From Botryococcus braunii (Eukaryota > Chlorophyta > Trebouxiophyceae): 64,000 bases of DNA. Position 1 is the stretch's first letter; each line of letters begins with the position of its first letter. The notes beneath the pieces are model-generated. The model did not search any database. It saw nothing but the letters and a program-made list of their open reading frames with translations, and was not told the origin of the DNA. Both the position numbers and the translations under genes were made by a program. Of the stretch, positions 28,770-40,300 are shown in pieces. The stretch is from positions 1 to 64,000 of the forward strand of contig KV908589.1 of the NCBI GenBank assembly GCA_002005505.1, in the 5' to 3' direction.

Positions 28770-31700
28770 ATGGATGCCACTTGCTTGCATGTTTTGCACT
28801 CTCTTGTGGCCTCCAATTTGGGAAAGGAAGGGGTGAACCTTGTGGTGCCAAATGTCAGGAAGGCTGAATCTGAGATTTCCAAGTTTTTATGGGAACAAAG
28901 GTGCAACCCGTCCCTCACTTGTTGTTTCATTGTGGGAAGGAAAACTTGGAAAAGTAAGAGTCTCTATGCTCACCGTATGCGAGGAAGGATTGTAGAAGTG
29001 TGTTCAGGAAGGAAGGGACAGGCGGTGGACATGAATGGTCAAACTAGTGTATACCCATTCTCTTTTGTATGTTGTGTGGTTCCCCCAAGACCCACACTCA
29101 CCATGGGAAGTGTTACTACTGACTCTCCGCTAGCTATGACCTTTCCGGCGAATGTTAAGGGGAAAATCCTTTCAGTGTTGTTTGATAGTGGGGCATCTCA
29201 TTCGTTTATTAAAAGTGATACTTTGCAAGGGCTAGGGGTGCGATACAAACCCGCATGCATATCCGTGACTCTTGCTGATGGAAGTGTGTCCGATACGAAA
29301 GGAACGGTAGATGTGTCGTTTACACTCAAGCCTGGTATAACTTCCCGTCACAACTTCATTGTAAGCCCTGCCATGATTGATGGGGTAGACATGATTTTGG
29401 GGCAGGACTGGATGGAAGAAAGAGGAGTCTCAATTGATTTTTGTGTAAAGGCTGCTCAATTTAGACATAATGGGAAGTGGGTCACCCTAAAACACGCAAA
29501 TTCATCGTTGCCAGTGGGGCCAAAACTTATTTGGGGTTTACAAGCACAAGAGAGGAAGGAAGGAAGGAAGGATAGGAATGGAAAAGGATGGAAGGGTCAA
29601 GATGTTTGGAAGGTTTGTTTGTATACTGTGCTTGTGAATGAGCAGGCTGAACTGGTGGACATCACCGGGGAGGACGCCTCAAGTGAGGCCGACTTGGCGG
29701 ACACCGACAAATCTATGGACGACACCCCCGTCGTCACAAAACCCCCCAGTAGTGCCGGTATGACTTTCACTCATCAAATAAATGACATGTTGGAAGGCAA
29801 GCCACAGGCCCTGAAAAACTTGTTACTTGCAAATGAGGACTTGTTTGCAAAACAACTCCCGGGGTTACCCCCGGAGCGGGAAGTGTTTCACACAATAAAT
29901 TTGGAAGAAGGACATCGGCCCCCCAATAGGCCCGCGTACCGTCTTGCTCCAAGTGAGCTTGCGGAATGCGAAAAAACGGTTGATGAGTTGTTAAAATTGG
30001 GATTGATCAGGCCAAGTTGCTCACCATTTGCATCACCTGTTTTGTTTGTTAGAAAGAAGGATGGAAGTTTGCGTATGGTAATAGACTACCGTCCCCTGAA
30101 TAAAATTACCATCTCGGATAGGTACCCTCTCCCCAGAATTGACGATCTGTTGGATAGGCTTAAGGGAGCCAAGGTGTTTTCGAGCTTGGACTTGTTGTCT
30201 GGGTACCATCAAGTGCGACTTCGCAAGGAGGATGTGCATAAAACTGCCTTCAGGACCCCTTTTGGCTTGTACGAATTTCTTGTACTTCCCTTTGGGTTGA
30301 CCAACGCGCCCGCGACATTTCAACGGCTTATGAATGAGGTTTTTCACGACTTTATAGGGGAAGGCTTTGTGGTTGTATACTTGGATGATGTGCTCATTTA
30401 TAGCAAAACGGAAGAGGAACACCTTCTGCAGTTGGACAGAGTTTTCACCCGTCTACGCGAACACCAACTCCTGGCAAAACTTGTCAAATGCTCTTTCTTT
30501 GAGAAACAATTGAAATACTTGGGACACATCATTGGGGAAAATGGATTGGAAGTGGATATGGATAAAGTCAAGGTGGTGCAGGAGTGGCCTACGCCCACCA
30601 ACGTAACGGAAGTTAGGAGGTTTCTTGGGTTGTCTAATTACTTTCGAAAGTTTATTCAGAACTACAGTATCCTGGCAACCCCATTGACAGCTCTCTCTGG
30701 GGCAAAAGCACCTTGGAAGTGGGGACAGGAACAACAGGAAGCATTTGACAACATAAAGGAAGCTTTGGTAAGTGCCCCTATCTTAACACTCCCGGACGTA
30801 CGTCGGCCATTTAAGGTAGTGTGCGATGCATGCGATTACGGCGTGGGAGCTGTGCTATTTCAAGATGGGAAGGTTTGTGCGTATTTCAGTAAAAAGTTGG
30901 GAGCAAGCGAGAGGAACTACAGTGCCACGGAACGGGAGTTATTGGCTGTAGTGTATGCTCTCACGGAATGGAGATGTTATTTGTTAGGTAAGCCAGTAAC
31001 GGTGGTGACGGATCACAAGTGCAACACCTTCTTGGGTCAACAGGTGGGGCTTAGTCCTCGGAGGGCTCGGTGGGCCGAGCGCCTGCAGGAGTTTGAGATT
31101 GAATGGGTATGGGAACCGGGCAAGACCAACATTGCGGATCCGCTCTCCAGGTGTCACTTCACTCAACACCCTGGACCTGGGGGGAGGGACAATGGGGCTG
31201 CTGTGGCCGGGGCTGCCCTCCGGCGCAAGCGTCGGCGCACCAGTCCGGACTCCCTCACCCCCTCCAGCCGGGATGTCGAGGGTACCCTCACAGCTCGGGT
31301 CCGCAAGGTCCCCAAGGTCACGCTCCCGGGGCCCGCTCACGAGACCCCAAGCTCCCTCGGCACGATGGAGCAAATCGGGTTGGCCAGCCCGAGTGAGCTT
31401 ACCCGCGAGACCGATGGGTACGAATCCCTACTTGGCAAACTTGAGAAGGCTTACACATACGATCCGTGGTTGGCAGCGCGTGCGAATAGAAGGAAGGTTA
31501 GTCAAAAGGGAGGCTTTTGGGAGAGGAATGGACGGAAATATGTTCCTGCATTGTTTGAGGAAAGGAAAGATGGGGAACTTGTCGTGGAGAACCTACGACG
31601 TGAAACTTTGGAAGCTTTACATGATCCACCTCATGTTGGTCACCCTGGAGTAACTCGCATGTACGAGCTTGTAACAAGGGAATGGTATTGGCCGGGAATG

Positions 31701-32075
31701 TATGAGGATGTCAAAGCCTATGTTGCTCATTGTGACTCTTGTCAACGAGTCAAGGCTCGGAATACTTTGCCTGCTGGTCTTCTTCACCCCTTACAAATAC
31801 CAGCAAGGAAGTGGCAAAGTGTGTCTATGGACTTTATTACTAACCTCCCAAAGACCCCAAGTGGACATGATGCGATTTGGGTTGTTGTGGATAGGCTTAG
31901 CAAGTGTGCTCATTTTGCTGCTACAACAATGAATGCTGATGCTTATACTCTAGCACAATTGTTAAGGACATGGGTGTGGATGTATCGTGGATCCCGGGTG
32001 TGGTGGCATTGTGGATCACAAGCCACTCACTGGCGAACGCGGCCGCACTCTGGACGATCCGAACGAGCCAAATGA
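28770..32075 (+). pseudogene. pol: Gyp3-a pol, integrase core deleted
   Basis: 1101 codons starting MDATCLHVLHSL. The pre-protease region (1-140) is followed by a protease with LFDSGASHSF (about 145-155), RT with [11 protein letters not shown] (about 540), RNase H (CDACDYGVGAVLFQ onward), an integrase zinc region (HPGVTRMYEL, CDSCQRVKA) and the first catalytic Asp (MDFITNLPKT). After LLRTWVWMYRG the sequence jumps to what in Gyp3-b is the chromodomain region (VDHKPL), out of frame. VSDRDPRF and GQTERTNRIL are therefore missing. The protein stops at 32075; chromodomain-end remnants run on to about 32270. Integrase cannot work, so mobility would need help in trans. Confidence 0.92.
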
Positions 32076-32270
32076 GGATAGCTGGAAATAACTTGCACAG
32101 GTCACGCGTTGTTGCCACAAGAAAGTGGAAGAATACAGAGAGAGTCACGGGCTCCCGCCATTGCCTCCCAAGGGCACGACTCCTAGGGTCCACCCTTAGG
32201 GTCCCGTCGACCGGTTGGCCCTCCTTGGAGGGGTCTCTCTGTATGGCCATATGGACTTTGGATAGGCTAG

Positions 32271-32754
32271 GGTAAGGCTGCCTTACCCGGTAGGGTTGAC
32301 CATGGGTCCCTTACCTGGATAGATTTTTGTGCACATTAGGTGTATGGCCTTTTCACTTCACTACCACACCTGATCAATATGGTGCAATACTGGCGTAATA
32401 CTGGACTATATGTGGAAATTGGACTCCCCTTGGACTCTGGACTTTTGGACATCTGGACTTTTAGCTCTGCCCTTGTGTCTCATTTTGGCTGTTCATCATG
32501 TGGACTTTCGTTTTTCTTTCAGTGTTTTGTCTTTTGTTCTGTTAGTCATGCCTGATCCTTGTTCTTATTGCATTATGGTGGGGACCCCGATACGCAGCAT
32601 TCGGCTGGGGTCTGGCAACACGGGAGGCGGGTTGCCCGTAGGTCTAAGTCTGAGTCTCCGCATGTTGGAAGGTCTTGTTCCTTTGTTTGTCTTGTCTGTT
32701 TGTTGTTGCGCTCTGCCTTCTGCGCGGGGACGCACAGGAATAAGGGGGGGAGTA
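32271..32754 (+). other. Gyp3-a 3' noncoding region and polypurine tract
   Basis: About 480 bp without a convincing gene. It holds TGGACT/TGGACA-type short repeats (32420-32470) and ends in the purine run AATAAGGGGGGGAGTA that precedes the 3' LTR. Confidence 0.75.
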
Positions 32755-33202
32755 TGTAGTGAGGTGCCGCGTCAGCGCGACGCGTCTCACGTAGGATGTG
32801 CGCGTAGTTCATGTTTCTTCGTGCCCTTTGGGATACGAGTAGATCTCGTTGTCCTTGTGTGTAGGAAAATGACTGTAATATCCTAGTGGGTCTCCTCTTG
32901 TCATCCATATCGTTATGCTCGCGAGAGCATCGCGTAGAGGGACGACGTAGCGGGATCCGCGCATAGGTGGACTAGGAACTCGGGTGGCGATCATTGTCTT
33001 TGGGTTTGCTGCTACGAGTGAGACATCTAGCATTCTCTACATTGTTCATTATATTGTTCTTTGGAGACTCGGACGACCTGCGTGAGGAGGGCTGCGAACT
33101 TGTAACGGATTGGAACTTCGATTCCTACCTTCGGTGTCACCCTTGCCTGAAACCCTTGCTTAGCTTGTTATAAATCTTAGTTACACGTCTCACTTCGTTA
33201 AA
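32755..33202 (+). repeat. 3' LTR of Gyp3-a (448 bp)
   Basis: Same ends as the 5' LTR (TGTAGTG...GTTAAA). TSD ACATC at 33203-33207. Confidence 0.93.
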
Positions 33203-35528
33203 ACATCCCGGGTACTGCCTTAGGAGCAAATACACCCCTCTGCTGGTCTGGAACATGCACGAATGCCAGACATCCCCAGGTACGTAGAAGGGAGACATCA
33301 GGTTTGTATCCCATAAACATTTCACAGGGGGTAAGAGGCCTGCCTGAGCTGGGTCCCATGTTCAGAAGGGTGCAGGCTGTCTCCAGTGCCTCTTTCCACA
33401 TCACAGGACTGGCTGCTGCAAAGTTGAGAAGTGTCCTGGTTCGCTCCTTGAGGGTTCTGTTGGCCCGCTCTACTATTCCATTCTGTTGCGGGGTATATGG
33501 TGCTGACATCTCCAACTTAGTGCCCTGAGATGCACAGAACTCCTTGAATTTGGCATTAATAAATTCAGTGCCCCTGTCACATCGAATGCATTTCACAGTG
33601 GTCCTTCGTTCTGTCTGCCAAAACAGGACAAGATCCCTGACAACCGCTCCGATAACATCCTTTGATTTAACTGGCAAGGCTGCTTTCCATCCTGATGCTT
33701 CGTCAACTACTGTCACCCAAAACCGTTCTCCAGTGATTGCAGCTGGAGATATGGGACCCACAGTATCAATGTGAATTCTGTCAAGGGGGTTCACTGCAGG
33801 TCTGGAACTTTCCCCAAACGGTGGGCGTGCATGCTTCCCCTCAATACAAGCTTCACAGTACTTGGGGCATTTTTCACAAGGGGGGAGATGTGTGTCTAGG
33901 CCAGTGACTAATTGCTCGCTGCTCAGCCGTAGCATCCATGTTTCTCCAGGGTGTCCCAGTCTGCTGTGCCACAGGAACCGTCTAGTGCAGTCGTGCTTCA
34001 GGCTTTTCTTACATTTTCTCTTCAGGGCAGCTGTTACTGGGCATGGGGGTTTCCTTGCAGTCACAGGCAAACAGTTGTGTACATAATACAGACCATTCTC
34101 TGCACTCACTGGCATCCTCCACCCATTTGGGCCTGTCACTGCTGTAAAGCTGCCCACACCGTCTGTGGCAAGGCAGGCACCATCACGAAGGGCAGCAGAT
34201 ACTGACAGGATATTGGTCGTAGCTGATGGAACACACTGCACATGATGCAGCCACAGTGGTACGTGCTGTGAGGATAATAGACAAACTGAACCAGTGGCAA
34301 TGATTTCTCCTGTTGCGTCTGAAGTGGCAAGTTGAAGGGGAATAGGTTTGGTATGTACAGTGGGGGCATGCAGCAGGGACAGGCTGTTCACAAGGTGCAC
34401 TGACGCTCCACTATCCACAAGCCAAGACTGTTTGGACTGTCTATTGTGGTGAAAGACCAGCACATTGTAGGACACTACGTATGGCATACCTTCTGAAGGG
34501 GGAGAGGGAGGACCATGTGGTGGATGCAACAGTGGGAATGCTCCAGCTCCCGGGAAGGCATGCTGCACAGTTGGGGGTGGCTGAGGTGCTCCAGGAAATT
34601 GCCCCTGAGGCCACATGCCAGCCAGCTGCTGTACAGCTGCAACTACGTTCCTCTGGGTGTCTGCGTCCCTCTGCCTCTTGCGGCAGTCTCGCCAGAAGTG
34701 TCCCCTTTTGTGGCAGTAGTTGCAGGTCCCCCTTATCTCTCCCTTTGCTTCCCCCTCTGCAGGCTGCTTGGGTTGGTTCAGCGCACATGCTGTTGGAGCA
34801 GGTACAGGGGCAGGTGGGGTAGGCTGAGCCATCATGACCACTGCCTGTTGCTCCCCATCATCATCATACCCTGAGGCCTCTGCTGTGGTGGAGATTAGGT
34901 CTGCCAGCTGATCCAAAGGCTGAGCAACTGCAGTGGGTAGCAATCCTGGTGGGTTGGCTGCTGCTGGAAGTCCCTGCACTATCTGGGTTGCCACGTGACC
35001 ATCCAGGAGATCGTGTCCATTACGTTTCAGGCAGCTCTTCAGGTTGATCATCCTGGATACATACTGGGATATAGTCTCACCTCTCTTCATGCCCCTTGCC
35101 ATCTCCTTCAACCAGTCTGCATTGGCCTGGGGATTGTGTCCCCCAACAAATTTCTTGCAGATAAAAACATACGCATCATACGCAGAGGGCTTGCTAGATA
35201 GCTCCCCCAACCATTCCTCTGGCACAGACTCATACAGCAGGAGCATTGCAGCCGCATTATGGATAGTCCCAGGCATGGCAGACTGAATGGCAGGTAAGGA
35301 ACCTTTAGCACTATTGGCCGCAGTGAAAGCATTATCCCACACCACAAAGTTCTGGCCCTTACGTAGCAGTTTTATATGTACCTTGACCTGAGTGGCAATG
35401 ACTGTGGGAAGGGCGTCTCCTTCCCCTCTGGAGGTGCTGGGAGTGCAAGGCTCCCTGGTAGGGGTTGATGTGGACTCCTCTCCTGCTGACTTAGATTCTG
35501 AGCTGGTGCTGGTACCCTTCTTCTTCAT
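33203..35528 (-). CDS. gag-pol: Cop2 gag-pol, first piece: Gag, protease, integrase
   Basis: N-terminal part of the Cop2 polyprotein from the ATG at 35528 (MKKKGTSTSSES) to the Gyp3-a junction. Copia-type Gag (about 1-250) contains the CTPSTSRGEGD segment shared by all three copia families. The CCHC knuckle is CNYCHKRGHFWRDC (about 270), the protease SWLVDSGASVHLVN (about 375). Integrase has its pre-integrase HHCC region (FLWHSRLGHPGETW, CPKYCEACIEGK) and a DDE core with HIDTVGP, CDRGTEF and NGIVERANRT. No lesion other than the insertion. ORF1 ends only 15 nt upstream. Confidence 0.94.
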
Positions 35529-35543
35529 GCTGTTCGGACTCTG

Positions 35544-36068
35544 TCAGTCGTCGCTCCTTTCTGACAATCGGGAGTCTCCGTCCTCGTCCTCACTGTCGTC
35601 CTCTGTAACCCACTCGTCTACGTGAAATTCTCCCTCGCCGTAGAGAATTAGATGATCAATGAAGTCGTCTCCCAGGCTGCTCAAAGCTAGCTCAATCGCT
35701 GCGTAGGCGGCTTTCTCCGTCCAATAAGCTTCGTGCGATGGACCTCCCGTTAGCTGTAAGCACCTCTCAAAAATTGCTCGTGTCAAATATCCTGGGTCTC
35801 CGTTGATGAATGAGATTTCCCAGACAGTGAATTTATAGGCTGGATAAATCGGAAAACGCTCTCGGAACCACTGAGGAGGCGCGAGTGCTCCCCGTCCGTG
35901 TGCTTCGTGGACGAAGTCCTTCACCAGGAATGCTCGTTCTTCTATCGTCCGTGGGCCTTTCTCTCCTCCTGCCTTTCTTCGCTCGTTATACGTTGGAGGA
36001 GGAGGTGGAGGTGGAGGAGGTCTACTTCCGCCCGTGCTCATACGTCCGGTTGGTCTCTTTCGCGCCAT
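35544..36068 (-). CDS. ORF1 of Cop2: conserved small protein upstream of gag, unknown function
   Basis: 174 aa from a clear ATG. Layout: basic start (MARKRPTGR), a run of nine prolines (17-25), core with EERAFLVKDFV (43-53), FPIYPAYKFTVWEISF (72-87) and DPGYLTRAIFERCL (91-104), AAYAAIELAL (120-129), and a strongly acidic tail (EDDSEDEDGDS, 156-166). It aligns end to end with ORF1 of Cop3 and, less closely, Cop1. The stop is 15 nt before the gag ATG on the same strand. No signal peptide, membrane segment or known domain is visible. A basic start with an acidic tail could suit a nucleic-acid or Gag partner, but that is a guess. Confidence 0.82.
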   Translation of the reverse strand: MARKRPTGRMSTGGSRPPPPPPPPPTYNERRKAGGEKGPRTIEERAFLVKDFVHEAHGRGALAPPQWFRERFPIYPAYKFTVWEISFINGDPGYLTRAIFERCLQLTGGPSHEAYWTEKAAYAAIELALSSLGDDFIDHLILYGEGEFHVDEWVTEDDSEDEDGDSRLSERSDD

Positions 36069-36118
36069 CGCAGACGACTATGCCCAAGTCATACATTTTT
36101 CATGCCTCAGCAGAAAAG

Positions 36119-36134
36119 TGGTGGGCCCATAACC
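36119..36134 (-). other. primer-binding site of Cop2, half-tRNA type
   Basis: GGTTATGGGCCCACCA on the element strand, directly next to the 5' LTR. Complementary to the anticodon arm of initiator tRNA-Met. Confidence 0.88.
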
Positions 36135-36862
36135 TGTAAACTTCTGTGTTCGGCGTTCCCTGTATGACCCGGCACGAGGGTGTTAAGCCCGGCGACACTC
36201 TTGTTGTGCGTAGAGAAACAAGCAGTGTCGTCTGTGAATGAAGAGACTTGACTGGCAACAGTAAAGTAGCAAACACCCGAAGTGCTTTTGATGTCCCAAT
36301 CAAGTGTTACAATGCTTATTGCTTTCTCTCGTCACTCGGCAATTCAAACTACTCTATCAACAATGTTACTGATAGTCTGCATTACCAATGTCCGATGAGC
36401 TAAGCAATTACACCTTTCTATTGTACCTTATCTAGACCCTTCCTAAACCATTGTTCATGTTCATATGATGTCCTGACAGCAGTTTACCTGTATGACCCGG
36501 CACGAGGGTGTTAAGCCCGGCGACACTCTTGTTGTGCGTAGAGAAACAAGCAGTGTCGTCTGTGAATGAAGAGACTTGACTGGCAACAGTAAAGTAGCAA
36601 ACACCCGAAGTGCTTTTGATGTCCCAATCAAGTGCCTCAATCCTTCGAGCCAGGAGCATATAGCCTTTCGAGCAAACCGTGTCCGGTTACCTCATCCTTT
36701 CTTATTAACGTGCAATTGGTCTAGATCGGGTCTGGCAGAACTCCTGGGTTCTGCCACTGATTACTCATTCTACTAACTGTTCTCTCTGGTAATGGAAGAT
36801 GATCTGGCCACTATTACTCTTCTGAGGGAAAGGCACCAAAATGTTCTGTCACTATTATAACA
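36135..36862 (-). repeat. 5' LTR of Cop2 (728 bp) with internal duplication
   Basis: Modules at 36159-36306 and 36487-36634, imperfect palindrome at 36733-36756. Followed by TSD GAATT at 36863-36867. Confidence 0.94.
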
Positions 36863-36867
36863 GAATT

Positions 36868-37350
36868 CAAACTATCCTAACTGGTACGTACTCAGAAAGG
36901 ATCAATCTCATTGTCCGATGATAAGATAGCCAAGCACATACACATAACACGAAATATTAAGGTCAACAAAGCCTCAAATCTCCCAATCTATTCACCATCA
37001 CGTTACCTGTGCAGTGGCGGCACGGAGGGTGTGAGTCAAAGTTCGCTCTACTGTGTGACGAAGAGTAGAGTCTAGAACATGAACAATCAAGGACTGATTG
37101 GGCAACTTCAAGGAAACACCCGGAGTGCTTGTGAAGTCCTAAACAAGTGCCTTGCCTCTCCGTGCTAGCACCACTACCTTCCTGCACTAAACGTGTCTGT
37201 AACTTGCGTTATCTTTATCTTCATTCAAATTGTTCCTAACCGCTAAGTCTTTGTAGTTTCGCCCATATTAGTCATTTATTATTGTCACTGACGGAATAGC
37301 CACTATTACTCCACTGAGGGAAAGGCATAAATAACTCATCCAATATAACA
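36868..37350 (-). repeat. 3' LTR of Cop1-B, first part (split by Cop2)
   Basis: Element-strand start TGTTATATTGGATGAG at 37350. Together with 16260-16468 it gives 692 bp, the same as the 5' LTR. Confidence 0.93.
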
Positions 37351-37368
37351 CTTCCCCTTGCCTTTTCC
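37351..37368 (-). other. polypurine tract of Cop1-B
   Basis: AGGAAAAGGCAAGGGGAAG on the element strand ends exactly at the LTR, as in Cop2 and Cop3. Confidence 0.85.
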
Positions 37369-40300
37369 TCACCAGAATTTGGCAAGACCCAGTGAGTTTC
37401 TATGACCCTGAAACACTAATCTTACTAGAGGTTTAGTGAAGATGTCAGCCACATTTCTGGCAGACTGAATGTATTTGAAGTCAACCTGCCCCTTTGCAAT
37501 AGCTTCACGTGCAAAGTGACAGCTGATTGCAATGTGCTTGGTATGTTTAGAATACACTGGATTCCTGAGGTGATTGATGCACCCTTGGTTATCACAATGT
37601 ATCTTCACTATCCAGGGAAACACACCAATTTCCTCTAGGAATCCCCTCAGCCAATTAGCTTCCTTCACAACAGCACTTGCTGCCATGAATTCTGCTTCTA
37701 CTGTGGAAGTAGCCACAGCAGATTGCTTTTTACTTCCCCACACAACTGCTCCTCCAAACACAGTGAGAACGAAGCCGGTGGTGGAGAAACGGTGGTCTTG
37801 ATCCCCACCGTAATCAGCATCAACATATCCCTCCAACTCTGTTTCTTTTCCACCAAGTATCAGAACCAGGTCTCGGGTTCCCTTAAGATATTTCAACACA
37901 CGGATTGCTTCATTCCAGTGTGCTGTTGTGGGTGACATCCTGTACCTCGACAGAACTCCTACAGCCTGGGATATATCAGGACGAGTGGTGTTAGCTATGT
38001 AGAGTAGTGACCCTACTAACTCACAGTATCGATGACCAGGAGGCAGAACACTCCCAGCACCAATACTATCATTCCCATCCTTTGGTGCAGGCATCTGAGA
38101 CATTACAAAATCTTTTGTCATTGGGGTATCGGGCCCAACTGACTCAAGATCAAGACCAAACTTCTCCACAAGTGCATCTATCTTAGGAATGCAACTCAGG
38201 GAGATTAACCCCTTCTCTCTATCTCTCATGACTTGACAACCTAAGAAATCCTTCACTTCCCCTAGATCGTGGATGGTGAATTCTTTCTTGAGAAACTCTT
38301 TCACTCTCTCCACCTCTGACATGCCCTTGGATACAATCAAGAGATCATCTACATAAATTAGCACGTAGGATTTACCCCCATCTTCAGAGCATCTCACATA
38401 AACTCCAGCATCACTCTTGCACACCTCATACCCCATGACTTCAAGTTTGTCATTAAGGGTTTTGTGCCAGGCACGTGGGGCCTGCTTTAGGCCATACAGT
38501 GCCTTTTTGAGTCGACACACGGTATTGCGATCACCATTCTCAAATCCAGGAGGTTGCGTTACATACACTTCTTCCTCCAGCTCACCATTGAGAAAGGCTG
38601 TCTTAACATCTACCTGGTGAATCTCATAACCTTCCCTAGCAGCCACAGCTAACAAGGTTCTCCTAGCTCCATAGCTGCTGGTTGGTGCAAAGACCTCCAT
38701 GACATCTACTCCAGGAATTTGTCGACAACCCTGAGCAACCAATCTTGCCTTGAATCTCAACACATTGCCATGTGCATCCATTTTCACTGAGAAAATCCAG
38801 TGAACTGGTATTACCTTATGCCCATGAGGTCTGGGAACATATTCCATAACCTCATGGGTGTCTAATGAATTCTGCTCTTCTTGCATAGCAGCCTTCCAGT
38901 ATTCCCACTGAGGAGACATCTGAGCTTCTCTTAAATTAGAGGGAACATGGATTTTACCAAATCTAACACCAGTGTGCTTCCCCTCCTCTCCCTTACCCTT
39001 GGGAGAATCGTTGGTTGCACCCTCAGAACCCACTACTCTTCCACTGACACTCGCCGCACTACAGCTAGCTTTTCTCTCAGTGGTATCAGAGCTTTCTCTC
39101 ATGCTTCTCTCTCTCTTGGATTCGCACCTCGCACTGCTCAACTTGTTGCCTTGCACGCTCACATCTTCCTCCCAAACACAGGTACCTCCCGGGAAGCCTC
39201 CATAGTCCGGAGGTTTCTCACATTGTCTGAGCTTCCGGTTCACCTCCACATCCACACTCTTACACATCCTCTCAAGCTCAGGCTCTTGAGGGCTCTCACA
39301 GGCAGAGGGAGGTGGGCTCTGGTCACCCCTTTGCTTCCCCTCCCTTTCTTGACTTGTATGTCTCTGACTTCCACGTTGTGTCACAAGAGACTGTGACCTC
39401 TCAGCCCTGACATCCTTCTCCCATACACAGGTACCTCTCAGGCTGCACTTGTAATTTGGTGGTACCACACATTGTCCGTGCACCTGATTCACCTCCTCTT
39501 CTCGGCTCTCACACAAGTACTGGGATGCTGACCCAGTACTGCTCGCACAGACATTTCTGGCTGTTTCCGAGAGAGTGGAATGACTCTTCTCAGGACTGTG
39601 GCTGTCACCACCTTCCCCTACCAGTCCACGCCACTGATGGGGAGAGCCAGATGTTTCCACACAAGTCTCACCACTGACATGAAGCTCATTCACTGGACAG
39701 GACCCACCCGTGCAACTCAGCTCCCTGGGACCATTTGCAGTCATGATTGTGGCTGCCCCCCTCTCATCACTAACATGAAAATCAGGGCTCTCAGACTGGC
39801 ACCCATCTATCTGCACTTCCCCTGGTCCCTGTGACTGTGTGTCACTTTCTGTTAGCCCCACTTTGTCTCTGCTCTCTCCCACCTCCTGTGACAGCAGGAG
39901 TTCTCTTGCAAGTGTTCGTTGCTCATGCCTCTGGGCTCTTGTTAGCCCATCAGCAGCCAAATTGGAATTTTCCAGGCTGGTCGGTCTGAGAGACTCTTGA
40001 GCTCGCATCATTTGTTGCTGTAGTCCAGAGTCCGAATGAGTGCCGCGGGCCAGGTCCAGAGCTGCTTCGATGGTCCTTTGGATCTCCGCGGGAGCAGTGG
40101 ATCTCTGGGGGTCAGGCTCGGGCTCAGCCTTCCCAGAGGGTCCTGGACATTCTGAGTCTGTGTCTTCCTGGGAAACGTGTGGATGCACTGTCTCAACTGA
40201 TGAGTCCTGGATCTCTGCCTCACTGTCGTCTCCACAGGATACCTTAACTGGCTCTGGGTGCTGTTTGGTAGTGCTGGGTTCAGAGGGAACAGGGGACAGA

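Larger units (their letters stand above)
27025..33202 (+). mobile_element. Gyp3-a: Ty3/gypsy chromovirus with internal pol deletion
   Basis: 6178 bp, 448-bp LTRs with one difference seen (27211 versus 32941 region), TSD ACATC. Gag and RT are intact, but about 0.7 kb covering the integrase core and most of the chromodomain is missing. The LTRs end TG...AA rather than TG...CA. Confidence 0.95.
16469..36862 (-). mobile_element. Cop2: complete Ty1/copia element carrying Gyp2 and Gyp3-a
   Basis: LTRs of 728 bp (16469-17196 and 36135-36862) that differ at one place I can see (16592 region). TSD GAATT at 16464-16468 and 36863-36867, inside the Cop1-B 3' LTR. Internal: half-tRNA primer site, ORF1, gag-pol in three pieces, polypurine tract. 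Gag-pol has no lesion other than the two nested insertions. Confidence 0.95.

Noticed and set aside
32076..32886. Open frames in the Gyp3-a 3' region (e.g. 32410-32886) as an env-like gene
   Set aside because: No signal peptide or transmembrane pattern consistent across copies; one frame runs into the LTR, and Gyp3-b lacks it.
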